Assembly (NCBI GenBank): GCA_964368495.1
Contig: CAYJAJ010000023.1
Coordinates: 1-24,464, forward strand
DNA length: 24,464 nt
Source: CALVGQ01 sp964368495
GTDB taxonomy: Bacteria > Bacillota_I > Bacilli_A > Erysipelotrichales > Erysipelotrichaceae
Direction of reading: 5' to 3'
Below, piece by piece: positions 1-7,698 of this stretch; the stretch's first letter is position 1, and every line of letters starts with the position of its first letter. The translations under genes were made by a program, and so were the position numbers. Under the pieces are notes generated by a model. It did not search any database. It was not told the origin of the DNA and saw only the letters and a list, made by a program, of their open reading frames with translations.

Positions 1-661
1 ATGACCAGTTAAAGCACTTCTTACAGCCATGGATGCTGCAATTTCATCACGTATTTCCCCAATCACAAGCACATCTGGATCATGTCGTAAAAGTTGTTTA
101 ATCCCCTCTTGGTAATCTAAATTTTGTTTTTCATTTATTTGTAATTGAACATAACGATGATTGTATATTTCAATTGGATCTTCTAAAGTAAATATTTTTC
201 TTTTATCAAGCGAATTTAGCAGTGTATATAACGTTGTAGTTTTTCCGCTTCCAGTTGGACCTGATAATAAAATCAATCCAGATTTTTGTTGAATCATTTT
301 TTTTAAAAAAGTTATTTTTTTCTTATTAAATGTCAAATCATCAATTCTCAAACTAAAATCTGCATTAAGAATTCTTAAAACCCCACTAATAATTGAAAAA
401 CTATGAAGGAGTGCAAAACGCAGTGAATATATTTTTTTCAAATTGACCAGTTTGAGGTAATAATACCTCGGAAACATCTAAATTTGAGCGATACTGCAAA
501 TAGCGAAATAAACGCAACGAACATAAACTATTATTTACATCAACCATTTCTTGTCTTGTTCTAAATTGCAAACTCACTTCACCTTGTTCAACCTTAAAAT
601 GAATATCCGTAGCATCTAAAGATATAGCCTCTTTTAATAATGCAATAAGCTGTTTCTCCAA
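1..661 (-). pseudogene. comGA: Competence pilus assembly ATPase ComGA, frameshifted and cut by the window edge
   Basis: GspE/PilB-type secretion ATPase that powers the competence pseudopilus used for DNA uptake. It starts at a TTG (659-661) behind a strong AGAGGTGAT site and opens with an ATDIHF segment, the short N-terminus typical of ComGA rather than PilB. The first frame runs to a TAG at 401-403. A second frame, open from about 445 to the window edge, continues the protein: YSLRFALLHSF, Walker A SGPTGSGKTTT (rc of about 238-270), the Asp box LEDPIE, and the Walker B/His-box region VLVIGEIRDE...ALTGH. The two frames join naturally at a run of seven A's (plus-strand T's 432-438): one extra A, or a -1 slip, restores QTGQFE-KK-YSLRF. 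Whether this is an assembly error, a real mutation or slippage cannot be decided from sequence. The remainder of the gene lies outside the window. Confidence 0.85.
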
Positions 662-706
662 TTAAATCACCTCTACTTATATATACTCAAAATATAGAAT
701 AATCCT

Positions 707-730
707 AAAAAAAAGGTGATTTCTCACCTT
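707..730 (-). terminator. Intrinsic terminator after the MBL hydrolase gene
   Basis: On the minus strand AAGGTGA, loop GAAA, TCACCTT is followed by eight T's. The hairpin starts within the last codon and stop (TGA, 724-726) of the MBL gene, so it separates that gene from comGA. Confidence 0.8.
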
Positions 731-1326
731 AAATATCGATTGTTTTGTAATTCATATTTCATTGTAGTTGTCTCATCATGTCCTGGATAAACTATAAATC
801 CCTCATCCATCGTTTTTAACATACTTAATGAATGTTTCATCTCAGTCGCATCTCCTGAAAATAAATCAGTTCTACCAATTGCACCTTTAAACAGTACATC
901 ACCAGTAAACAAATGTTCATCAATCGCAAAAACAGTACTTCCTGCAGTGTGCCCTTTCATAAACCAAACATCAACATCAAATTCGCCAATTCGCATTTTG
1001 GTCTCTAGGTAAGGTATTGTTTTCGTGCAGATGCATGCATTCCAATGACCAAAAGAATTAATATCTTTACTTTGTGCCAAAAATACATCATTGCTATTTA
1101 AATATACAGGACAATTATAAAAATCCGCTAACATATCAACTGCACCAATGTGATCGAAATGTCCATGAGTTAAAAGAATTGCATCTACTATATAATCATT
1201 AGATATCTTTGTTTTTATTTTTTGTGCATCACCTGTAGGATCAACAATCAGCACATGCTTTTCGTTCTTAATTATGTAGGTATTTGTCTTTAAAACACCC
1301 TGTATTAGTCGTTGTACTTTCACCAT
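724..1326 (-). CDS. MBL-fold metallo-hydrolase (YqgX / glyoxalase II-like)
   Basis: A 200-residue metallo-beta-lactamase-fold hydrolase, cytosolic, with no signal peptide. It carries the metal-binding THGHFDHIGA motif (about residues 53-62), GHTAGSTVF, GDVLFKGAIGRTD with the bridging Asp, and the final metal His in YPGHDETTT. This matches the small hydroxyacylglutathione-hydrolase-like group that includes B. subtilis YqgX; the physiological substrate is not known and could be a thioester or another small ester. The first ATG gives the usual start of the family, but no Shine-Dalgarno sequence precedes it: the rpmG terminator T-run ends about eleven bases upstream. Expression therefore probably depends on read-through from rpmG or a promoter that was not recognised. 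Confidence 0.85.
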   Translation of the reverse strand: MVKVQRLIQGVLKTNTYIIKNEKHVLIVDPTGDAQKIKTKISNDYIVDAILLTHGHFDHIGAVDMLADFYNCPVYLNSNDVFLAQSKDINSFGHWNACICTKTIPYLETKMRIGEFDVDVWFMKGHTAGSTVFAIDEHLFTGDVLFKGAIGRTDLFSGDATEMKHSLSMLKTMDEGFIVYPGHDETTTMKYELQNNRYLR

Positions 1327-1337
1327 ATCTACTATCT

Positions 1338-1359
1338 AAAAAAAGCCATAATGGCTTTT
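1338..1359 (-). terminator. Intrinsic terminator after rpmG
   Basis: Minus-strand hairpin AAAAGCCA, loop TTA, TGGCTTTT running into seven T's, beginning just after the rpmG TAA. Confidence 0.8.
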
Positions 1360-1360
1360 C

Positions 1361-1519
1361 TTATTTTTTCTCCTTGTGTACAGTTTTTTTATTACAACGT
1401 GGGCAATATTTTTGAATTTCCATACGTTCAGGATTTTTTCTTTTGTTTCGTGTTCCAATATAATTTTCTTCTTTACATTCAGAACATCTGAAAGTTAATG
1501 CTTCTCTACCTGATGCCAT
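1361..1519 (-). CDS. rpmG: 50S ribosomal protein L33 (zinc-binding form)
   Basis: Short gene of 52 codons. The translation begins MASGREALTFRCSEC and contains two CxxC pairs (RCSEC near residue 12-15, CPRC near 39-42), so this is the zinc-containing C+ paralogue of L33, a small component of the large ribosomal subunit. The NYIGTRNKRKNPERMEI core is characteristic of L33. A near-perfect AGGAGG ribosome binding site lies eight bases before the ATG, a strong sigma-A promoter lies just upstream and an intrinsic terminator follows, so it is a self-contained transcription unit. Confidence 0.97.
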   Translation of the reverse strand: MASGREALTFRCSECKEENYIGTRNKRKNPERMEIQKYCPRCNKKTVHKEKK

Positions 1520-1548
1520 TTTAATGTCCTCCTAATAAATGCTAACAA

Positions 1549-1577
1549 AGTATAACATACTTAACTTTAAATTCCAA
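1549..1577 (-). promoter_or_regulatory. Sigma-A type promoter of rpmG
   Basis: On the minus strand a -35 TTGGAA (plus 1572-1577) and a -10 TATACT (plus 1549-1554) are separated by exactly 17 bases and lie 30 bases upstream of the rpmG ATG. Confidence 0.75.
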
Positions 1578-1637
1578 TACTTTTAAGCAAAAAGCTTTAC
1601 TTAAAAAATGAACTAAAATATAAACACATCGACTGTT

Positions 1638-3239
1638 TTATTTTAATATAACAATTTCTCTTAAATCTCCATTAATTACATAATCAAAACTAATAACATG
1701 TGTATCCTGAAGGAATGCTACATCATCAGATACTTTTAAAGATATACGATAAATATTGTCATTTTCGTCTTTAAAATATGCATACGATGTACCATCAATA
1801 TTTAAATAGCGTAATTGGTTAACTATTGCAGTATCACTAATTGAATTTTCAGTAGAAATTTCATCATCAATTGAAACTCCTAAATATTCTTCCGCTGCTG
1901 TTTTAATACCATAAGAAGCATCAGTAACAGATACTTTTTGATAATCAGCAACATCAACAAATGCATACATTTTAATTAAACCAGCAGCATCTTTTAATGA
2001 CATCACATAGGTTGGTTTACCATCTAAATTAACAAGAAGAGGAAATGTAGATGTATAATTCTTTTCCTGCACCTGACCACGTGCTGATTCCATTGCTGAG
2101 AATTCTTCCGCACCAGGAACAGCATAATATTTTGCCTCTTTAGTACGTAAATTAACAAGTGTAAATCCAATATTACTCTCATCAGCTAATACAGATGTAA
2201 TCCCTGTATAAATATAAACATCATCTTCAAGAGTTAGATAGTTATATCCTTCTGTAGTTCTACTTACTCCTTTTTGTCCGAAGACAGAGTTAATAAAACC
2301 ATTAACATACATCCCCCAGCTATTCAATTGTTCCATAATTAGATCTGCATCCCATACATTATCAACCCATGATGGAACTTCATTTACTGAATATTTAGTA
2401 GTTTTTCCAGTTATAGGATCAACAACAACTATTCCACTTACATCCTTAATCATATTGATTCCTTTATAAGTAATTGTTTGAATAACCCAATACGGATTCC
2501 CTTCTTCATCAACTTCAAACGATACATCACCAAATATTTCAGTTGGATGCGAAAAACGAGCATGTCGTAACAAATCTTCTTGAAGATAAGCACTAGGCAT
2601 GTAACGCATTCCCTCTTCTAACCTTACTAATTCAGATTGTCCAGTCGTACTATTAACAACAATGTACCCTGGAACTCCTTCGTTTCGATTGTTGACATAT
2701 CGGATTAACCCTTCATATTCAAGTGGTGTAACACGGACTATCTGATTGTTATAATTAATCTGCGTATATTCATTGGACACAACAAATTGTGAAATTAATT
2801 CAGGTAACTGCCCTAAAACACGATCCCCTAATTTTTCAGTTGACAACTTATCAATTAATGGTAAATTATCAAAATTAACTTCTTGTACATCTGTACTAAA
2901 ATCAGAATCAACAACTTCAATGCGGTTATGATAAGTGCTAGCCATAAATATTGGACTAAACACTACATTATTAATGATATAAAGTGCAAACGCAACTGCA
3001 AAAACAGATCCTATTTTGATAAGTTGTTTCAAATACTTAGACGATAAAATATCATCTCCAATCGCCTTAACAAATACAGCATTTGAATAAACAAAAAACA
3101 AATAAACTCCTACAATCATTGCAATCCAAGTATAAAATTCTAACGATTTAAGATTAATTGGTGGAAGTGCAACATAGTAATATGCAGCACCAACAACTAG
3201 TGCGATTATTAATGCAATTATTCCATTATTTTTTTTCAT
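1638..3239 (-). CDS. Membrane-anchored protein of unknown function with large extracytoplasmic PepSY-like region
   Basis: A 533-residue protein. Three hydrophobic segments (about residues 6-25, 37-56 and 73-95) sit at the N-terminus; the remaining 430 residues are soluble and probably extracytoplasmic. That part contains repeated stretches of the kind seen in PepSY domains, for example PGYIVVNSTTGQSELVRL, SFEVDEEGNPYWVIQT and SGIVVVDPITGKTTKY, where a strand-rich unit ends in a D/N-x-x-T-G turn. Similar proteins occur in other Firmicutes without a known function. It follows the class B PBP gene by eleven bases with its own AAAGGAG site, so the two are cotranscribed; a role in cell-wall synthesis or its regulation is a context-based inference only. 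No clear terminator was seen after it. Confidence 0.75.
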   Translation of the reverse strand: MKKNNGIIALIIALVVGAAYYYVALPPINLKSLEFYTWIAMIVGVYLFFVYSNAVFVKAIGDDILSSKYLKQLIKIGSVFAVAFALYIINNVVFSPIFMASTYHNRIEVVDSDFSTDVQEVNFDNLPLIDKLSTEKLGDRVLGQLPELISQFVVSNEYTQINYNNQIVRVTPLEYEGLIRYVNNRNEGVPGYIVVNSTTGQSELVRLEEGMRYMPSAYLQEDLLRHARFSHPTEIFGDVSFEVDEEGNPYWVIQTITYKGINMIKDVSGIVVVDPITGKTTKYSVNEVPSWVDNVWDADLIMEQLNSWGMYVNGFINSVFGQKGVSRTTEGYNYLTLEDDVYIYTGITSVLADESNIGFTLVNLRTKEAKYYAVPGAEEFSAMESARGQVQEKNYTSTFPLLVNLDGKPTYVMSLKDAAGLIKMYAFVDVADYQKVSVTDASYGIKTAAEEYLGVSIDDEISTENSISDTAIVNQLRYLNIDGTSYAYFKDENDNIYRISLKVSDDVAFLQDTHVISFDYVINGDLREIVILK

Positions 3240-3250
3240 AAAATTCTCCT

Positions 3251-5422
3251 TTATTCAACAGGAACTTGTTCAAAAACAGAACTATACCCATAATATGTAT
3301 CAATAATTTCTCTTGTAATCTTCAAACAAAGATTTTCTTGTGACTGATCTCCATTCCAAGCGTTTGGAATTAGGCATCCAATCGCTAATTCTGGATCATC
3401 ATATGGTGCATAAGCAATAACACTATTGTGTGGTGAGTCAACTCTTTCACCTTCATCATTAACAGTAGTTGCCTGCGCTGTCCCTGTCTTGGCAGCAATA
3501 GATATTGGTGATGTTTCAAGCCCATAGCAAATACCATCCTGACCATAGACACATTCAACTAACCCTTGCTTTACACGTTCAATTGATTCAACGTTGTCAG
3601 CTACTGATAATACAGTCACATCGTTTTCATAAACCACAAGTTCAGTTCCAGGTTCAAATGCTTTAGATACTAAACGAGGTTGATACTTTGTACCCCCATT
3701 TGCTATTGTAGAAGCATATTGTCCAAGTTGCATTACTGTATATGTATCATATTGACCAATTGCAAAATCAGTAATATTCCCTGCTGTTTGTGAAGATCCA
3801 GTATAGCCAACAGCTTCATTTGGAACATCCAGACCTGTTTTTACTCCAAGTCCAAATAAGCTAAAGTAATTTCTCATTAAACTAAATGTTCCATCTTTAA
3901 CATATAATGGACCATCATAAACATAACTACCCCCTGCAAGTCGAATAGCAGTTTGTATCATATAGACATTACTTGATTGTGCTAATGCTTGAATATCATT
4001 TATATAGCCTAAATTTTTCCATGATGCTTTAATAGGTGTCCCTTGTAGTTTGATGGGTTGATCAACCATATACTCATCAACTTCAATCACTTCTTCTGTT
4101 TGTCCCATATAGATTACTGCACCCTTTACAATTGAGCCAGGTTCATATGCATGAGTATAAACCGAAACAGGATCACTTACAACATCATCATTAGAATTCC
4201 TAACCATACTCGACATTGACAACACATCACCGTTATTAGGATCCATCACCACAACAGATATTCTATCCATGTATTCACGTCGTTCATCATCTTGAGTTTC
4301 ATTGAGTATATTAGTTAATAACTGATCAACTTCCATCTGTAAATTAATATCAACGGTCGTCATTAAATCGTAACCTTTTTTCCCAGATTCTTCTTCAGCT
4401 AAAATTCCTACTCCATTATCATCATAACTTAAATCATATATTTTTCGATTTCCAGCAAGAAGCTCTTCATATTGTAATTCGAGTCCTGACCTTCCTACTT
4501 TTTCATTTCTCAAATATCCTAACGCTAAATACTCATCAATATTTTCTGACGGTAAACCTTGTTGAGATGTTGTAACAGTTCCAAAAACTGACTTTAAGGT
4601 ATCCTCAAATGGGTACTGCCTTTCCCAATCAATTTCAATATCAAAACCTAAAAAATCTTGGCTATGTTCTGTTAAATATGCTACAGTTTCAGTACTTACA
4701 TCACTTAGAATCGTTTTAATTTGACCAGCAGTTCCAGCATCCATTGATTGCTTCACAGACCATGCATTTTTTAGTTCATCATCAAAAACAGCAATTTGTT
4801 CATCAGTAATTCTATCCAACCGTAAATAGTAAATGTCATCACTAGATAAATCACCTTCATAATAACTTTCCCATTCGCTATCACTTATTAGCGAATCATA
4901 AGCCTCTTTAGCATGTTCATCAAATAAAATTTCATACTTTGCAAGTGCTTCATTTTCAACAAAATAAGCAAATGAATCACTATGAACAGTCAAATATAAG
5001 TCTTTTAAATCTCTTGTTGTTAATGAAGAACTATCTACATCAAATTGCTGAGCAAATTTATATGCCAATGCCCACTCACCAGATACCGTCATATTTTGTG
5101 GTTCAAAATACGTGATGTTTAGTCTTTGACGACTTCCCACTAAAACTTGATTGTTACGATCTAAAATTTCTCCTCTAGGAGTTGTCATTGTCTGTGAACT
5201 TTTGCTATAAACATCTAGTTTACTTGCATATTCTTCATTTTGAACTATTTGAATCATAAAAAATCTTACTAACAATACAAATACAAAAAAGCAGCATAAT
5301 CCTGCAAAAATAATTAATCTAGATTGTATTAACTTTGTAAGGTCCAGTGTTTTCTTTAAATACTTACTGCTACCCTTCCAATTTATTCCGACATTTTTTT
5401 TATTTGAGTTTTTAACTTTCAA
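3251..5422 (-). CDS. Class B penicillin-binding protein (FtsI/PBP2B/SpoVD family transpeptidase)
   Basis: A 723-residue DD-transpeptidase that cross-links peptidoglycan at the outer face of the membrane. A single membrane anchor lies at about residues 36-58, followed by the PBP dimerisation region (TTPRGEILDRN near 80-90; GRSGLELQYEELLAG) and the transpeptidase domain. All three active-site motifs are present: SIVK with the nucleophile Ser430 and Lys433, SSN at 483-485, and KTG at 645-647. There is no PASTA repeat at the C-terminus. The start is a TTG (5420-5422) with AAGGAGAG seven bases upstream. The segment between anchor and catalytic domain is long and acidic, about 150 residues. It heads an operon with the 533-residue membrane protein. 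Which subtype it is (divisome PBP2B, elongasome PBP2 or SpoVD) cannot be settled here. Confidence 0.92.
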   Translation of the reverse strand: MKVKNSNKKNVGINWKGSSKYLKKTLDLTKLIQSRLIIFAGLCCFFVFVLLVRFFMIQIVQNEEYASKLDVYSKSSQTMTTPRGEILDRNNQVLVGSRQRLNITYFEPQNMTVSGEWALAYKFAQQFDVDSSSLTTRDLKDLYLTVHSDSFAYFVENEALAKYEILFDEHAKEAYDSLISDSEWESYYEGDLSSDDIYYLRLDRITDEQIAVFDDELKNAWSVKQSMDAGTAGQIKTILSDVSTETVAYLTEHSQDFLGFDIEIDWERQYPFEDTLKSVFGTVTTSQQGLPSENIDEYLALGYLRNEKVGRSGLELQYEELLAGNRKIYDLSYDDNGVGILAEEESGKKGYDLMTTVDINLQMEVDQLLTNILNETQDDERREYMDRISVVVMDPNNGDVLSMSSMVRNSNDDVVSDPVSVYTHAYEPGSIVKGAVIYMGQTEEVIEVDEYMVDQPIKLQGTPIKASWKNLGYINDIQALAQSSNVYMIQTAIRLAGGSYVYDGPLYVKDGTFSLMRNYFSLFGLGVKTGLDVPNEAVGYTGSSQTAGNITDFAIGQYDTYTVMQLGQYASTIANGGTKYQPRLVSKAFEPGTELVVYENDVTVLSVADNVESIERVKQGLVECVYGQDGICYGLETSPISIAAKTGTAQATTVNDEGERVDSPHNSVIAYAPYDDPELAIGCLIPNAWNGDQSQENLCLKITREIIDTYYGYSSVFEQVPVE

Positions 5423-5446
5423 CTAGAATCTCTCCTTGTTTTACAT

Positions 5447-5452
5447 ATTATA
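5447..5452 (-). promoter_or_regulatory. Candidate -10 element for the PBP operon
   Basis: TATAAT on the minus strand, 25 bases upstream of the TTG start of the PBP gene. No good -35 was found at normal spacing, so the call is tentative. It lies in the 115-base region shared with the divergent ispG promoter. Confidence 0.45.
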
Positions 5453-5489
5453 CATCAGTTCAATAACACTGTATAGTAGAATTGAACAT

Positions 5490-5519
5490 TTACAACACCC
5501 ACGAATTTCGTGGTATAAT
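5490..5519 (+). promoter_or_regulatory. Promoter of ispG with a palindrome in the spacer
   Basis: A -35 TTACAA (5490-5495) and -10 TATAAT (5514-5519) are 18 bases apart and sit just upstream of the ispG AGAGGTGA site. The spacer ends in a perfect inverted repeat, CCACGAA-T-TTCGTGG (5499-5513), directly abutting the -10. A repressor bound there would block RNA polymerase; this function is inferred from position only. Confidence 0.65.
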
Positions 5520-5536
5520 AAATTAGAGGTGAAAAC

Positions 5537-6598
5537 ATGTTTATAAGAGAAAAAACAAATAAAGTAATTGTCAAAAACATTCAAATTGGCAATCAAAATA
5601 AAGTGATTATTCAGTCAATGACTAACACAAAAACAAAAGACATAGAAAAAACAATCAATCAAATTAATGAGTTGGAACAAGCTGGTTGTCAAATTGTAAG
5701 ACTTGCTATATTGGATGAAGAGGATGCAACTGCAATCTCTAAAATCAAAGAACGCACTAAGATACCTTTAGTTGCTGATATTCATTTTAATTATAAGTTA
5801 GCACTAATCGCCGTTAAACAAGGAATCGATAAAATAAGAATTAATCCGGGTAACATTGGTGCATTTGAAAATGTGCTAGCCGTAGCTACTGCATGTAAAG
5901 AAAAGAAAATTCCAATAAGGATCGGAATCAACAGCGGATCTCTTGAAAAAGAAGTGTTATTAAAATATGGGAAACCTTGCGCACAAGCAATGATAGAGAG
6001 TGCTACTAAACACATCGAAATTTTAAAGCAATGCGATTTTGATGATATTGTTCTATCCTTTAAATCTAGTGATGTACTGCTTACAATCGAAACATATCGA
6101 TTAGCTAGTAAAACTTTCTCTTATCCCCTACATTTAGGTGTAACTGAAGCTGGAACATTTACTACAAGTTCCATTAAATCGAGCGCTGCACTTGGAACAT
6201 TACTTTCTGAGGGCATCGGTGATACAATGCGAATTTCTGTCAGCAGTGACCCTGTAGAAGAACTTATTATTTGCAAACAACTTTTAAAATGTTTCGGGCT
6301 ATACAAGAACGTTCCAAACTTAATCAGTTGCCCAACGTGTGGACGCATTCAGTACGATATGTTACCCATCGTTACTGAAATCGAACAATTTTTGAATACA
6401 ATTAATGCAGACATCGATGTTGCAGTTATGGGATGTCCTGTTAATGGTCCTCAAGAAGCAAGCCGGGCTGATATTGGTATTGCAGGAGGAAAAGATCTTG
6501 GTTTATTATTTAAAAAAGGTGTTTTGATTAAACAAGTTCCACAGTCAGAAATCGTTGAAACACTAAAAAAAGAAATACTGTTAATGATAAATAAATAA
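5537..6598 (+). CDS. ispG: (E)-4-hydroxy-3-methylbut-2-enyl-diphosphate synthase
   Basis: Enzyme of the MEP (non-mevalonate) isoprenoid pathway that converts MEcPP to HMBPP using a [4Fe-4S] cluster. At 353 residues it has the length of the bacterial short-form GcpE/IspG. Visible signatures: IQSMTNTKTKD near the N-terminus, LVADIHFNY, IRINPGNIG, the TIM-barrel core, then the cluster ligands in SCPTCGR (two Cys) and MGCPVNGP (one Cys) followed by the conserved EASRADIGIAGG. The start is well supported by AGAGGTGA six bases before the ATG. With ispH elsewhere in this window, the last two steps of the pathway are both present. A zinc-ribbon gene follows 42 bases later without an intervening terminator. 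Confidence 0.97.
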   Translation: MFIREKTNKVIVKNIQIGNQNKVIIQSMTNTKTKDIEKTINQINELEQAGCQIVRLAILDEEDATAISKIKERTKIPLVADIHFNYKLALIAVKQGIDKIRINPGNIGAFENVLAVATACKEKKIPIRIGINSGSLEKEVLLKYGKPCAQAMIESATKHIEILKQCDFDDIVLSFKSSDVLLTIETYRLASKTFSYPLHLGVTEAGTFTTSSIKSSAALGTLLSEGIGDTMRISVSSDPVEELIICKQLLKCFGLYKNVPNLISCPTCGRIQYDMLPIVTEIEQFLNTINADIDVAVMGCPVNGPQEASRADIGIAGGKDLGLLFKKGVLIKQVPQSEIVETLKKEILLMINK

Positions 6599-6640
6599 TC
6601 AGAATCATTTTCTTAATAAAGCTAGAAAGAGAGTACTGCG

Positions 6641-6862
6641 ATGAAAAAAACAAATCAATGTCCTAAATGTCAATCAAAAGAGATCATTTTTATCCCAGGT
6701 CATGTTGGTGCATATGGCGTAGGAAATAACATACAACTTGGAATTACTAATTTTTCAGCTATAAAAGTAAATCGCTATCTTTGTACAACTTGTGGTTATA
6801 CAGAAGAGTGGATTAATCAAGAAGATATCCCGAAACTAAAGAAGAAATTTTCAAATGAGTAA
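6641..6862 (+). CDS. Small zinc-ribbon protein of unknown function
   Basis: A 73-residue protein with two CxxC pairs, Cys7/Cys10 and Cys48/Cys51, spaced as in a zinc ribbon. Between them lies a strand-rich segment containing GHVGAYGVGNN; the C-terminus is basic and helical. Small proteins of this shape are common in Firmicutes and are poorly characterised. A GAAAGAGAG ribosome binding site lies eight bases before the ATG. It follows ispG closely and may be cotranscribed with it, but nothing ties it to isoprenoid synthesis. The function is unknown. Confidence 0.75.
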   Translation: MKKTNQCPKCQSKEIIFIPGHVGAYGVGNNIQLGITNFSAIKVNRYLCTTCGYTEEWINQEDIPKLKKKFSNE

Positions 6863-7047
6863 AATGCAAATTGGCAACCATCAATTCAATGTAGTTTCTA
6901 GGTGTTCCATACAACAACAAATACCTTATTGTAATATGATTTAATAGAATTTAAACTTTTTAAAGAAATTCACATCAATACTTCTTGCATCATAAAACGG
7001 CACTAAAGTTTGTTTATATTTCATGAATAAAAAAGGAGAGTGTAATT

Positions 7048-7596
7048 ATGATATTTTTAGTTGACTACGAAAATGTTTCAAATGATGGATTAAAAGGAGT
7101 AGAGCTTCTTGAATAAGAGGACAAAATAGTCATTTTTTATTCCAAAAAAGCTGGAAACATCTCTATGAAAACACACAAGAACTTAGAAAAAACAAAAGCA
7201 CCTAAAGAATATATCGAAGTGAATTCAACAACAAAAAATGCATTAGATTTTCAGCTCTCTACATACTTAGGGTCATTAACTAAAGAGTTTTCAGATGCTG
7301 AATTTGCAATAGTTTCAAAAGATAAAGGTTATCATGGAGTAGTAGAGTTTTGGAAAAAACACAACAGAACTGTTTATAGCTTTACATCTGTAAGTAGAAC
7401 TGTAGAAAAAAACTTAAAAACTGAACTTAAATTAGTATTAAAAAGCAATTCAGACAAAATAGCTGAAGTCACTGAAATCATAAATAAATACAAAACAAAG
7501 CAAGGCATAAATAATGCTTTAGTAAAAAAATATAAATCAGAAATTGCCGGATCAATCTATAAACAAATTAAACCTATATTATCCGAAAAAAAATAA
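7048..7596 (+). pseudogene. PIN/NYN-like nuclease-domain gene interrupted by an in-frame stop
   Basis: The intact reading frame begins at ATG 7048, with AAAAGGAGAG upstream, and runs in one frame to 7596, but codon 23 is TAA (7114-7116). Read through the stop, the product would be a 182-residue protein opening with MIFLVDYENVS, continuing KNALDFQLSTYLG and IVSKDKGYHG. Three acidic residues fit a PIN/NYN metal site: Asp6, Asp67 and Asp92. This resembles a family of PIN-like putative RNases found scattered among Firmicutes. The helical C-terminal 80 residues are also intact. The ATG at 7165 lacks a ribosome binding site, and a product from it would lose Asp6. So the gene looks recently inactivated by one nonsense change. 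Gene neighbours give no hint of a toxin-antitoxin partner. Confidence 0.7.
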
Positions 7597-7618
7597 TCAC
7601 TTACAAACATACCTTATA

Positions 7619-7656
7619 CAAAGAAAACAGACACCTCATGAGGTGTCTGTTTCTTT
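7619..7656. terminator. Bidirectional terminator between the NYN pseudogene and nfo
   Basis: A perfect 24-base palindrome (7627-7650, arms ACAGACACCTCA / TGAGGTGTCTGT) is flanked by AAAGAAA on the left and TTCTTT on the right. It can act in both directions between these convergent genes. Confidence 0.85.
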
Positions 7657-7698
7657 AATGATAACAAGAGGTATTAATTCATGATATTATATGTGCAA

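Noticed and set aside
1582..1610. AT-rich hairpin TTTTAAG / CTTAAAA after the 533-residue protein gene as a terminator
   Set aside because: Stem is weak, the loop is twelve bases and no T-tract follows on the minus strand.
5791..6348. Minus-strand open frames of 74 and 75 codons inside ispG
   Set aside because: They lie wholly within the well-supported ispG coding sequence, lack ribosome binding sites and show no protein-like composition.
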